NCBI GenBank assembly: GCA_028705995.1
Contig: JAQWCH010000010.1
Span: 1 to 36,091, forward strand
Origin: Bacilli bacterium
GTDB lineage: Bacteria > Bacillota_I > Bacilli_A > RFN20 > CAG-826
Direction of reading: 5' to 3'
DNA: 36,091 nt
Of this stretch, positions 17,217 through 23,872 are shown piece by piece. Made by a program: the position numbers and the translations under genes. The notes beneath the pieces were generated by a model, which was not told the DNA's origin, searched no databases, and saw only the letters and a program-made list of their open reading frames with translations. Position 1 is the first letter of the stretch, and each line of letters starts with the position of its first letter.

Positions 17217-18059
17217 ATGAATAAAAACAAAAAATTATTGTTGTCTTCGGTTGGACTTGCGGTCCTCAGCGGAATTGCTGCGACTGGTTCAACCTTCGCT
17301 TGGTTTACAACAACACGTACAGCCACTATTTCTTATACAAGCGCGACGGTTGTTTCTAAACAAAGCAATCTAAAAATTACATATGTTAGTTCTAATGATA
17401 CATTTGATCCAGTGCCTGAAGCCGGAGCGGTAAGTTCATTATCCTTAGTCGGTGGTATGGATATTACCGATATTTCTGGAGATGGTCTTAATTTCTACAA
17501 GCCGGTTTGGAGTGCTACTGCCGAAACTGCCAGCGCAATTAACGCTGTTACAGCATCAGTTGGTAATTGGGTCGAATTTACTGTCACTATTAGTCGTGAT
17601 AATGTCACTGGCATGAAAGTTTATCTTGGTGCAGGAACATCTATCACGCCTAAAACTGCTCTTGATGAGCAAGATCTTAAGGCAGTTGCCGCCTCCCGTT
17701 TAGCTGTAATTAACGTTGATACACCAGCCTCTCCAGTTGTCGAATGCATTTATACACCAAGTGACGCTAGCCATAGTTATTTAACTACTGCTGCTGCTGG
17801 CACAGCCGTTTATGGTATTGATGGTTATACTAAGGTTACTTATGCTGGTGACTTAGTGACCGGGACTTTAGCAACACAAACCACCATTGGTGCCGCAGAT
17901 GCTGCTAAAACACTTGTTGCTGATTTATCTACAGAGACTTCAGCCGATGTTACTTTCCGGGCATGGCTTGAAGGCGAAGACACCGATGCGATTAACGAGG
18001 CGATTAGTGGCGTCTTTGATATTAATATCTCCTTGTTCGGTCTTGACGTTGTTGCCTAA
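17217..18059 (+). CDS. SipW-dependent fibre-subunit-like secreted protein, paralogue B
   Basis: A 280-aa paralogue of the preceding protein. The start at 17217 is preferred over the track start (17127) because the N-terminus MNKNKKLLLSSVGLAVLSG then aligns with paralogue A from residue 1, with AAAGGT upstream. The signal GIAATGSTFAWFTTTRTA is nearly identical. ISGDGLNFYKPVWSA and C-terminal VTFRAWLEGEDTDAI are shared. The middle differs: an inserted TAAAGTAVYGIDGYTKVTY-type segment and Cys at a different place. Tandem near-identical precursors suggest co-polymerising or alternative subunits. A strong terminator ends the unit about 40 nt downstream. Confidence 0.85.
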   Translation: MNKNKKLLLSSVGLAVLSGIAATGSTFAWFTTTRTATISYTSATVVSKQSNLKITYVSSNDTFDPVPEAGAVSSLSLVGGMDITDISGDGLNFYKPVWSATAETASAINAVTASVGNWVEFTVTISRDNVTGMKVYLGAGTSITPKTALDEQDLKAVAASRLAVINVDTPASPVVECIYTPSDASHSYLTTAAAGTAVYGIDGYTKVTYAGDLVTGTLATQTTIGAADAAKTLVADLSTETSADVTFRAWLEGEDTDAINEAISGVFDINISLFGLDVVA

Positions 18060-18096
18060 AAATTTAAAAAAGATAGTCTAAATCATATATTTATTT

Positions 18097-18137
18097 GGGT
18101 GTTAATCAAGTTTTGATTGACACCCTTTCTTTTTTTT
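18097..18137 (+). terminator. Strong intrinsic terminator ending fibre unit 1
   Basis: GGGTGTTAATCAA pairs with TTGATTGACACCC over 13 positions (one wobble) around a short loop, followed by TTTCTTTTTTTT. Confidence 0.93.
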
Positions 18138-18180
18138 ACTACGATAAACTTGTATACCAAGATTAGAGGGTTATAAATTA

Positions 18181-18549
18181 ATGGAAACAATTGAAAAAAA
18201 GGCGAAAATACCTGGGTGGCTGTCTTTAACGTTACTAATTGGTGAAGTCGCTTTAATGCTATTCCTTGTCACTATTTCAATCATTACAATGGCAACAGTT
18301 GGAAGCGCTCAAGGTATTATTAAGTGGTTTCAACTAAATCCGATCTGGATGTTTGTGATTGTGGTCTTTCCTCTTATTGTGCTCTTCTTGTTTAATGTCT
18401 ATCTATTAATCAAAACACTTAATTCACAAAAAGAAAAATCTTTTGATCCAAGTGGTATGACACAGGAAGAATTACTCGAAGAGGCGCGTAAACAAGCTCG
18501 TGAAGAATTAATGAAAGAAATGGAAAAAAACAAGGATTCCAAACAATAA
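18181..18549 (+). CDS. Small two-helix membrane protein with charged C-terminal tail
   Basis: A 122-aa protein with two hydrophobic helices (about 14-40 and 55-78) and a charged helical tail EELLEEARKQAREELMKEMEKNK that should face the cytoplasm. No family is recognised. GAGGG precedes the ATG. The gene is bracketed by terminators on both sides, so it is transcribed alone and lies outside both riboswitch units, although its position between them suggests a link to the fibre system (inference). Confidence 0.7.
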   Translation: METIEKKAKIPGWLSLTLLIGEVALMLFLVTISIITMATVGSAQGIIKWFQLNPIWMFVIVVFPLIVLFLFNVYLLIKTLNSQKEKSFDPSGMTQEELLEEARKQAREELMKEMEKNKDSKQ

Positions 18550-18573
18550 TTCTTGCAATAATTTAGTAAAATA

Positions 18574-18596
18574 GGGTGGAGCAATCTACCCTTTTT
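18574..18596 (+). terminator. Intrinsic terminator of the small membrane protein gene
   Basis: GGGTGGA-GCAA-TCTACCC (one wobble) followed by TTTTT. Confidence 0.85.
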
Positions 18597-18626
18597 GTTT
18601 ATTTAGAAAAATTCTAAGTATGGGTA

Positions 18627-18655
18627 TTTACAATTATTTTTATATCGTTTATAAT
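18627..18655 (+). promoter_or_regulatory. Sigma-A promoter of unit 2
   Basis: TTTACA (18627-18632) and TATAAT (18650-18655) separated by 17 nt. The predicted start (about 18662) coincides with the beginning of riboswitch 2. Confidence 0.85.
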
Positions 18656-18661
18656 TTAGTC

Positions 18662-18732
18662 GTTAAAAGCAAAGCTAGAGAAATTTAGCGACGCAAAACT
18701 ATAGGGCCTTCTAACGATGGTAGCCAGTTGCC
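18662..18732 (+). promoter_or_regulatory. GEMM-I riboswitch 2, with A at the Vc2-G20 position
   Basis: A second aptamer of the same class. The ligand segment AAAAGCAAA leads into P2 GCTAGA-GAAA-TTTAGC with a GNRA loop, the invariant GACGCAAA, P3 CTA..CC/GG-TAG around the TAGGG receptor, and a closing AGTTGCC that can pair with GCAA as P1. Compared with riboswitch 1 (AGGCAAA) the nucleotide three bases before the AAA is A, not G. This is the G20 equivalent, which is A in the GEMM-Ib 3',3'-cGAMP riboswitches. The ligand is therefore c-di-GMP, cGAMP or both. Confidence 0.93.
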
Positions 18733-18792
18733 AAAATGAATAGAAAGATCTAATCATTTATCGGGCAATTCATGGTTATCATCGTTTTTATT
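18715..18792 (+). terminator. Riboswitch-controlled intrinsic terminator (unit 2)
   Basis: CGATGGTAGCCA (18715-18726) pairs with TGGTTATCATCG (18773-18784), and TTGCC (18728-18732) with GGCAA (18764-18768), giving 12 + 5 bp before TTTTTATT. The left arm uses the 3' strands of aptamer P3 and P1, so ligand binding should prevent termination. Confidence 0.85.
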
Positions 18793-18946
18793 CAAATAGA
18801 GGGACTCTCCACTCAGTATGAGTAAAGAGCAGAGTGAGCAAGCCGCGTGACCATATGTAATGGATATGCGTTAAAGCTGGTCTTGTTTGCGAAAAGCATC
18901 GTAGATGTGTTCTTTCACGTTGTTTATTGAGAAAGGAGGTAGATCA
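18793..18946 (+). promoter_or_regulatory. Structured leader downstream of riboswitch 2
   Basis: About 150 nt without a substantial ORF. Visible pairings are ACTCT/AGAGT enclosing ACTCA-GTA-TGAGT; GACCA/TGGTC enclosing CATAT/ATATG; and CATC-GTA-GATG. A 10-codon ORF starting at ATGAGTAAAGAG ends at TGA, but its ribosome site is poor. The leader ends in the strong site AAAGGAGGT. The purpose is unknown. Confidence 0.45.
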
Positions 18947-20104
18947 ATGGCAAAGATTAATTTAGAACAAGAATTTATCGATAACCGCAAGCGCAAAAAA
19001 CGCGCGAAGGTGCTCGGTATCATTTCAACTTCTTTAATCACCGGCTTTGTGATTATCTCTTATCTCGGGTACGCGGTTGGCGAGCATCTGGCAAACGCAA
19101 CAACTGTATCATTAATTGATCAGTCAGATGATATCGGTGTAACCGAAATTGGATTCCGCGTGCCGTCAATGATTCCTTATGCCGACCAAGAAAAATATGA
19201 TCTTCATCCAGATGAATACCAGGTGCATGGTGATGGTTATGTCTATTGGACATCAACCAAAGTCAGTGGACAAGCAATTCGCTACATTGTCAATCATTGT
19301 GGCTATTCAGCGAATAATACAATTGAACCCGTGACATCTGGCCCATTTCAAAAAGGTCAACAGTTAAACCTGCTTTCACAAACAGAGCTGGCAGGTGTTA
19401 GCCCATATGTCGAACAAACCGAAGATGCACAAAAAGCGCACTATATTGCCTTTGAACTGCTTTTCCGCGTTGCTCATGAACAAGCAAATGATTTCTATGT
19501 CGGTGTTGAAGATTATTATATTTATCTTAGCCGCGATATTCAATTTTATGGCGAAGACCGGATGGTCGATGCGTTACGCTTTGGTTTTGCTAGCAGCTTA
19601 ACAACGGATATTATTAATCCAAGCCGCTCCCAAGGTGGAACAACCGAAGTCGGTGGTCGTCTCGATTTGGACCGCGATGGTTATTTTGACTATACATTAG
19701 AAGGGTCACGGTTAAATCCCGATGATCCAGTTGGTTATCAATATGAAATTGGTTATGGCTCATTCCTTGAACCGTTAGAAGCGGATAGTTGGGGTGAAGT
19801 TTTAACTGCTGACGTCCCAATTGAAGACCAAAACGCATTATCTTTTTATCATGCTAATTCAAAAAACGGTGTAAAACCCCTTTTATCGTATACGCCGGCT
19901 GTGGCGGAGTATTCAGCTTTTGCCGATTATACTGTTGAAAATCCCGATGGTGAAGCAATTGCCATCACTGATGCTAAAGGCATCGCGGAAGTTTCCATCA
20001 AAATTTGGCTTGAAGGTTGGGATGCTTCTTCAATTGACGAACTTCGCGATAAAACATTTGGGGCTAACTTACGTTTCACCGCAAGTGCTGGTAGCGAAAT
20101 ATAA
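18947..20104 (+). CDS. Membrane-anchored or secreted protein with fibre-like C-terminal motif
   Basis: A 385-aa protein, first gene of unit 2. The start at 18947 is fixed by AAAGGAGGT 6 nt upstream; the track start (18905) adds residues before it. The N-terminus is highly basic (NRKRKKRAK), followed by one hydrophobic helix (about 22-45), then an extracellular beta-rich region. The C-terminus VSIKIWLEGWDASSID shares W-x-EG-x-D with the two fibre paralogues, so it probably belongs to the same structural family. The typical AWF cleavage site is not seen, so it may stay anchored and act as a fibre base or accessory subunit (inference). DLDRDGYFDYT resembles a Ca-binding loop but is not diagnostic. 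Confidence 0.75.
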   Translation: MAKINLEQEFIDNRKRKKRAKVLGIISTSLITGFVIISYLGYAVGEHLANATTVSLIDQSDDIGVTEIGFRVPSMIPYADQEKYDLHPDEYQVHGDGYVYWTSTKVSGQAIRYIVNHCGYSANNTIEPVTSGPFQKGQQLNLLSQTELAGVSPYVEQTEDAQKAHYIAFELLFRVAHEQANDFYVGVEDYYIYLSRDIQFYGEDRMVDALRFGFASSLTTDIINPSRSQGGTTEVGGRLDLDRDGYFDYTLEGSRLNPDDPVGYQYEIGYGSFLEPLEADSWGEVLTADVPIEDQNALSFYHANSKNGVKPLLSYTPAVAEYSAFADYTVENPDGEAIAITDAKGIAEVSIKIWLEGWDASSIDELRDKTFGANLRFTASAGSEI

Positions 20105-20125
20105 TTATTTATTTTCACTGATTAT

Positions 20126-20134
20126 TGCTATAAT
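20126..20134 (+). promoter_or_regulatory. Possible internal extended -10 promoter
   Basis: TTGCTATAAT in the 51-nt gap before the AAA+ gene contains an extended -10 (TGCTATAAT). The -35 is not convincing. Confidence 0.35.
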
Positions 20135-20155
20135 TAACCAAGGATATGTTTAAAA

Positions 20156-21679
20156 ATGACAGCATTTTTTAGTTACATTCGTGAACTATTTGAAGCGATT
20201 TTTCGTAATATCTGGCAATTCATTGTGACACTTTTTGCCCGTCCATGGATCGGTGCAGCAAGTGATTTTCAAGAGTACTCATTGATTTTCGAAACATATA
20301 ATCCCCAGTTCCGTGTCGGCGGATGGATTTTCTTTGTCATTTTTATTTTAATCGTTATCGCTTTTTTAGCTGGTGTTGGTTATGGCGTCTACTACTTAGT
20401 ACGTAAATTTGTCGTCTATCATCATCACACGGTGACGAAAGAACGCTTGATTGAAGAAAATCAACGACTAAACAAAGAATTACTCTTTGCAATCCAGGAA
20501 AAAAACGAGATTTTAAAATTGAAAGCAGAAACATTTGGGGTTGATTTAGCCGAAGGCGATCAAGACACCGCAAATCGTAAAGCGCAGGAAGCTTTCCCGC
20601 GTTTAACCGAAATTGATACGCTTTATCAAGAAACGCCACATGAAATTAATATTCCGGCATCTGATGTTGGCCTCTCACTTGATCAATTAGTTAAACGTTA
20701 TCAAAGATTTGCCGCTTCACAACTTGGCTTATATTATGATATCCAAACAATCCGGACGATGTTTGCCGCACTTGGAACAAGTAAATTCATTATTCTTGAA
20801 GGTGTATCTGGTACTGGTAAAACCTCATTTCCTTATTCGTTAGGCAAGTTCTTTAAACGCGATGTTACTGTTTGTTCGGTCCAACCATCATGGCGCGAAC
20901 GCACAGAAATGATGGGATATTTTAACGAATTCACGAAAAAGTTTAATGAAACAGAATTTTTATGTGCGATTTATGAATCCACCTACCGCAAAGATGTCAA
21001 TATTGTCATTCTTGATGAGATGAATCTGGCACGAATTGAATATTATTTTGCTGATTTCCTCTCAATTATGGAAATGCCGGTAGTTGAAGAGTGGCGCGTA
21101 GAAGTCACACGGACGCCCGACAACATGAATCCAAAACGAATTGAAGAGGGCAAACTCTTAATCAATCAAAATTTATGGTTTATTGGCACGGCTAATAACG
21201 ATGATTCAACTTTTAAAATTACAGACAAAGTATATGACCGGGCAATAACGTTAACACTCAATGACAAGGGTGAACAATTTGATGCCGAATATACTGAAGG
21301 TGTTTTTATACCGTATGACAATCTCGCACTTTTATATCAACAAGCGCAAACTAATTATCCAATTAGTAAAACAACATTAGCAAAATTTGAAAAACTTGAT
21401 GAATATGTTGCTACGCAATTCCGCATCGGTTTTGGTAACCGAATTATGAAACAATTAAAAATCTTTGTGGCCAATTATGTGGCCTGTGGCGGAAAAGAAT
21501 TAGAAGCCGTTGACTTTATTTTTGCTTCAAAGATTCTTAAAAAGTTCACGGCTTTAAATCTCCCGTTTATGCGCGATGAACTTAATGCCCTTCATAGTGA
21601 ATTAGATAAACTATTTGGTAAAGGAGTGTTCGCCCAGTCACAAAGATTAATCAAAGATTATCTGAAAGTTAGTGGCTAA
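20156..21679 (+). CDS. Membrane-anchored McrB-like AAA+ ATPase
   Basis: A 507-aa protein. An amphipathic N-terminus is followed by a strong membrane helix (about 57-82), a charged coiled coil (about 92-125), then a McrB-family AAA+ domain. Walker A is GVSGTGKT (about 216-223), Walker B with the McrB signature is VNIVILDEMNLARIEYYFADFLS (about 281-303), sensor 1 is GTANNDDS (about 344-351), and DRA (about 361) resembles the arginine-finger segment. McrB motors act with a McrC partner; the next gene is a candidate. McrB in restriction systems is soluble with a DNA-binding N-terminus. Here that part is replaced by a membrane anchor, and the gene sits in a secretion/fibre operon, so DNA restriction is unlikely (inference). 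Confidence 0.85.
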   Translation: MTAFFSYIRELFEAIFRNIWQFIVTLFARPWIGAASDFQEYSLIFETYNPQFRVGGWIFFVIFILIVIAFLAGVGYGVYYLVRKFVVYHHHTVTKERLIEENQRLNKELLFAIQEKNEILKLKAETFGVDLAEGDQDTANRKAQEAFPRLTEIDTLYQETPHEINIPASDVGLSLDQLVKRYQRFAASQLGLYYDIQTIRTMFAALGTSKFIILEGVSGTGKTSFPYSLGKFFKRDVTVCSVQPSWRERTEMMGYFNEFTKKFNETEFLCAIYESTYRKDVNIVILDEMNLARIEYYFADFLSIMEMPVVEEWRVEVTRTPDNMNPKRIEEGKLLINQNLWFIGTANNDDSTFKITDKVYDRAITLTLNDKGEQFDAEYTEGVFIPYDNLALLYQQAQTNYPISKTTLAKFEKLDEYVATQFRIGFGNRIMKQLKIFVANYVACGGKELEAVDFIFASKILKKFTALNLPFMRDELNALHSELDKLFGKGVFAQSQRLIKDYLKVSG

Positions 21680-21696
21680 AGGATGGAACTCAAGTA

Positions 21697-23130
21697 ATGC
21701 CGAATAATCAAAAAAAAACACCAATAAAAAATAACAAGACGATTGATAGTTATAAAGAAGCATACTTTTCTCATCTCGAAAAACTTGTTCGTGATGATAA
21801 AAGTATTGCTTTGTTATTTCAAGCATTTAAAAATGGTAAAAATACCTATGCTGGTATCCATCGGCGGGAGAATAAGACTTACTCACCAGATTTTATTGTC
21901 GAAATTGAAAGTGCAATTGGCTCATTAGAAGCAATTGTTAATGATCCCCATCGTTTTATTAAAGAAAATCCTCTTGTTGTCGAAGTTGAAAAAGCAAAAC
22001 GTGTTACCCATCACTCGATTAAACATATGGCCCAGCATACGGAGAATATTGCCTCGGTTGGTAACGATGGTTCGGTTGATCCAAAGCGCGTTTTAAATAT
22101 GTTTATTGAAGACGAACTTAAAATCTATGAAAACCGTTTTATTATGACGCTTGTTCGGCGTTTACAAACTTTTATTGAACTGCGGTATAAATACATAATC
22201 GAACATAGCGATACACGTGATAGCGATGCCGTAGCGATGACCAGCCAAGTTAAGATTGGCGATGTCACCTATGAGATGGAAACAAAACTCAAGGTCGTTA
22301 TACCTAGTGATGATGAGGGACACCGCGCAGCGAATCAAGATTTATTAAATCGCTTAATCATGCTGCGTAAACGCACACTATTTTTGGCAACCTCGCGCTT
22401 CATGCTCGAAATGCAAAAGGCGGCTCCGGTCAGTGATCCAGTTTTACAAACAAATATTATGCGCCTGAATTACGATTATCAAAATGCTTATCGTTTATGG
22501 TTATTCATTAGCCGTTACGATCAATTAGGGATTGAATACAAATTTCAAGAAACTAAATTTGATTTTAATGAAGACTATCTAAATCGACTGGCTTTCCTCA
22601 ACCTAAGCTCTTATCTTTCGGTTGATAGTCCTAACCAGATTTTGCCGGATGATAGTAGCAAATTGTATTTTTATAAGCCGAAATTCCAAAAGCTTAATCT
22701 CGATGTCGACCTCACTGATGAACGCATCTTCGCCAAGGGCAATCCATTTAAGATTAATAATAACCGGGAAACTGAAGCGCAGATTGCCGCAAAGTTAAAA
22801 CGACAAAAAGCTGCGGAAGAACGCCGGCTTAAAAAAGCAGAAGAAAAACAAAAACAAAAAGAATTAGCCGCGCAAAAACGGCTTGAAGCGAAAAAGAAAG
22901 CGGAAGAAAAACGACTTGAGGCAAAAAAGAAAGCCGAAGAAAAGAAAGCCCGGGAAGCGGAACGCAAACGTCAGTTAGCGTTAGTGGCTGCTGAACGTAA
23001 GCGAATTGAAAAAATTAAACTTGAAGAAGCGAAAAAACTAGAAAAAGCCCGGCAAGATGTCGCAAAGATTGCGATTAAACGGAAAAAAGTTACAAGTAAT
23101 GAGCGCACAAGTAGTAAATCCAAAAAATAA
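21697..23130 (+). CDS. McrC/DUF2357-like partner with coiled-coil tail, no nuclease seen
   Basis: A 477-aa protein 17 nt after the McrB-like gene. The middle (about 120-175) contains FIEDELKIYENRFIMTLVRRLQTFI, resembling the ENRF helix of DUF2357/McrC-type proteins that activate McrB motors. The region to about 360 is helical with a few beta strands. Residues about 365-470 are an almost continuous Lys/Glu/Ala coiled coil with KKAEEKRLEAKKKAEEK repeats. No PD-(D/E)xK nuclease motif, membrane helix or signal peptide is visible. The likely role is a cytoplasmic adaptor stimulating the AAA+ ring or linking it to another structure. The DUF2357 relation rests on motif resemblance plus gene order. 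Confidence 0.6.
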   Translation: MPNNQKKTPIKNNKTIDSYKEAYFSHLEKLVRDDKSIALLFQAFKNGKNTYAGIHRRENKTYSPDFIVEIESAIGSLEAIVNDPHRFIKENPLVVEVEKAKRVTHHSIKHMAQHTENIASVGNDGSVDPKRVLNMFIEDELKIYENRFIMTLVRRLQTFIELRYKYIIEHSDTRDSDAVAMTSQVKIGDVTYEMETKLKVVIPSDDEGHRAANQDLLNRLIMLRKRTLFLATSRFMLEMQKAAPVSDPVLQTNIMRLNYDYQNAYRLWLFISRYDQLGIEYKFQETKFDFNEDYLNRLAFLNLSSYLSVDSPNQILPDDSSKLYFYKPKFQKLNLDVDLTDERIFAKGNPFKINNNRETEAQIAAKLKRQKAAEERRLKKAEEKQKQKELAAQKRLEAKKKAEEKRLEAKKKAEEKKAREAERKRQLALVAAERKRIEKIKLEEAKKLEKARQDVAKIAIKRKKVTSNERTSSKSKK

Positions 23131-23872
23131 AAAGAAAAGCCTCTGGAGTAAAATTTTCACTTATGGATTTGGTGTTTTAATTGCACTCCTGCTTGGCTTT
23201 CAAATTATTGGCACCATTTCGGCACAAAACAATTTTGGTGTTGCCAGTTTTTTTGGCTACCAAACATTGATTGTTGAAACAAATTCCATGGAACCAGCAA
23301 TTATGACCAATGAAGCGATTGTGATTAAGAAAGTTGATCTTGCGACAATTAAAGCCTCTTCTTCTTATGAAGAGCTTGATGGCGACGTTATTACTTTTTA
23401 CCGCCGTGATGATGGACGAATAGTAACGCACCGTGTGGTCGAGATTCTTCCACAAGTTGATGGTAGTTATAATTTCCGTACACTTGGCGATAATCTATAT
23501 GCCGATTCGTGTCCTGGTGGATATTGTGACCCGATGATGAGTCGGGACTATGTCTATGGGGAAGACGTGCTTGGCGTTGTAGTTGGCAAAAGTGCCTTCT
23601 TTGGCGCGGTGGTTAATTTCATGACAAAACCATTTGTGATTGCTATTGTCGCAGTTGTTCCACTATTCTACGTATTTATTAGTTCTATCATTGATATAGT
23701 AAAAAATAGTAAAATGAAAGAGGAAGATTTTGCTAGCGACGAGCTAGATGATTTTGAAGCACTCAAACAACGAGAAAAGTTCAAACTCTTGATTGAAATG
23801 GAAAAAGAAAAACTTCGCACGGAATTACAGTCTGATAAAAATAGTGATAAAGTAGGTGAGCATGATGAGTAA
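23099..23872 (+). CDS. sipW: ER/archaeal-type signal peptidase I (SipW)
   Basis: Membrane serine protease of about 257 aa that removes SipW-cognate signal peptides. An N-terminal helix is followed by the active-site block TNSMEP (Ser about 63), then GRIVTHRVVEI with catalytic His (about 111). This is the Ser/His arrangement of S26B (SipW, eukaryotic) enzymes, not the Ser/Lys type. FRTLGDNLYADS and a C-terminal membrane helix follow, with an acidic/basic cytoplasmic tail. The start at 23099 is preferred over 23057, which lies deeper in the upstream gene and has no ribosome site. It is co-transcribed with the McrBC-like pair, and its substrates are the AWF-type precursors of unit 1. Confidence 0.9.
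   Translation: MSAQVVNPKNKKKSLWSKIFTYGFGVLIALLLGFQIIGTISAQNNFGVASFFGYQTLIVETNSMEPAIMTNEAIVIKKVDLATIKASSSYEELDGDVITFYRRDDGRIVTHRVVEILPQVDGSYNFRTLGDNLYADSCPGGYCDPMMSRDYVYGEDVLGVVVGKSAFFGAVVNFMTKPFVIAIVAVVPLFYVFISSIIDIVKNSKMKEEDFASDELDDFEALKQREKFKLLIEMEKEKLRTELQSDKNSDKVGEHDE

Noticed and set aside
18793-18946. Group I intron or allosteric ribozyme after riboswitch 2
   Set aside because: Known c-di-GMP-controlled introns use the class II aptamer, and I see no P7/P3 core or splice-site arrangement in only 150 nt.
22671-22967. Minus-strand 98-aa ORF rich in Ser/Phe/Ala
   Set aside because: It is the antisense shadow of the Lys/Glu-rich coiled coil of the 477-aa protein.
20156-23130. A functional Type IV McrBC restriction system
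   Set aside because: No DNA-recognition domain in the McrB-like protein and no nuclease motif in the partner; the membrane anchor and operon context speak against it.
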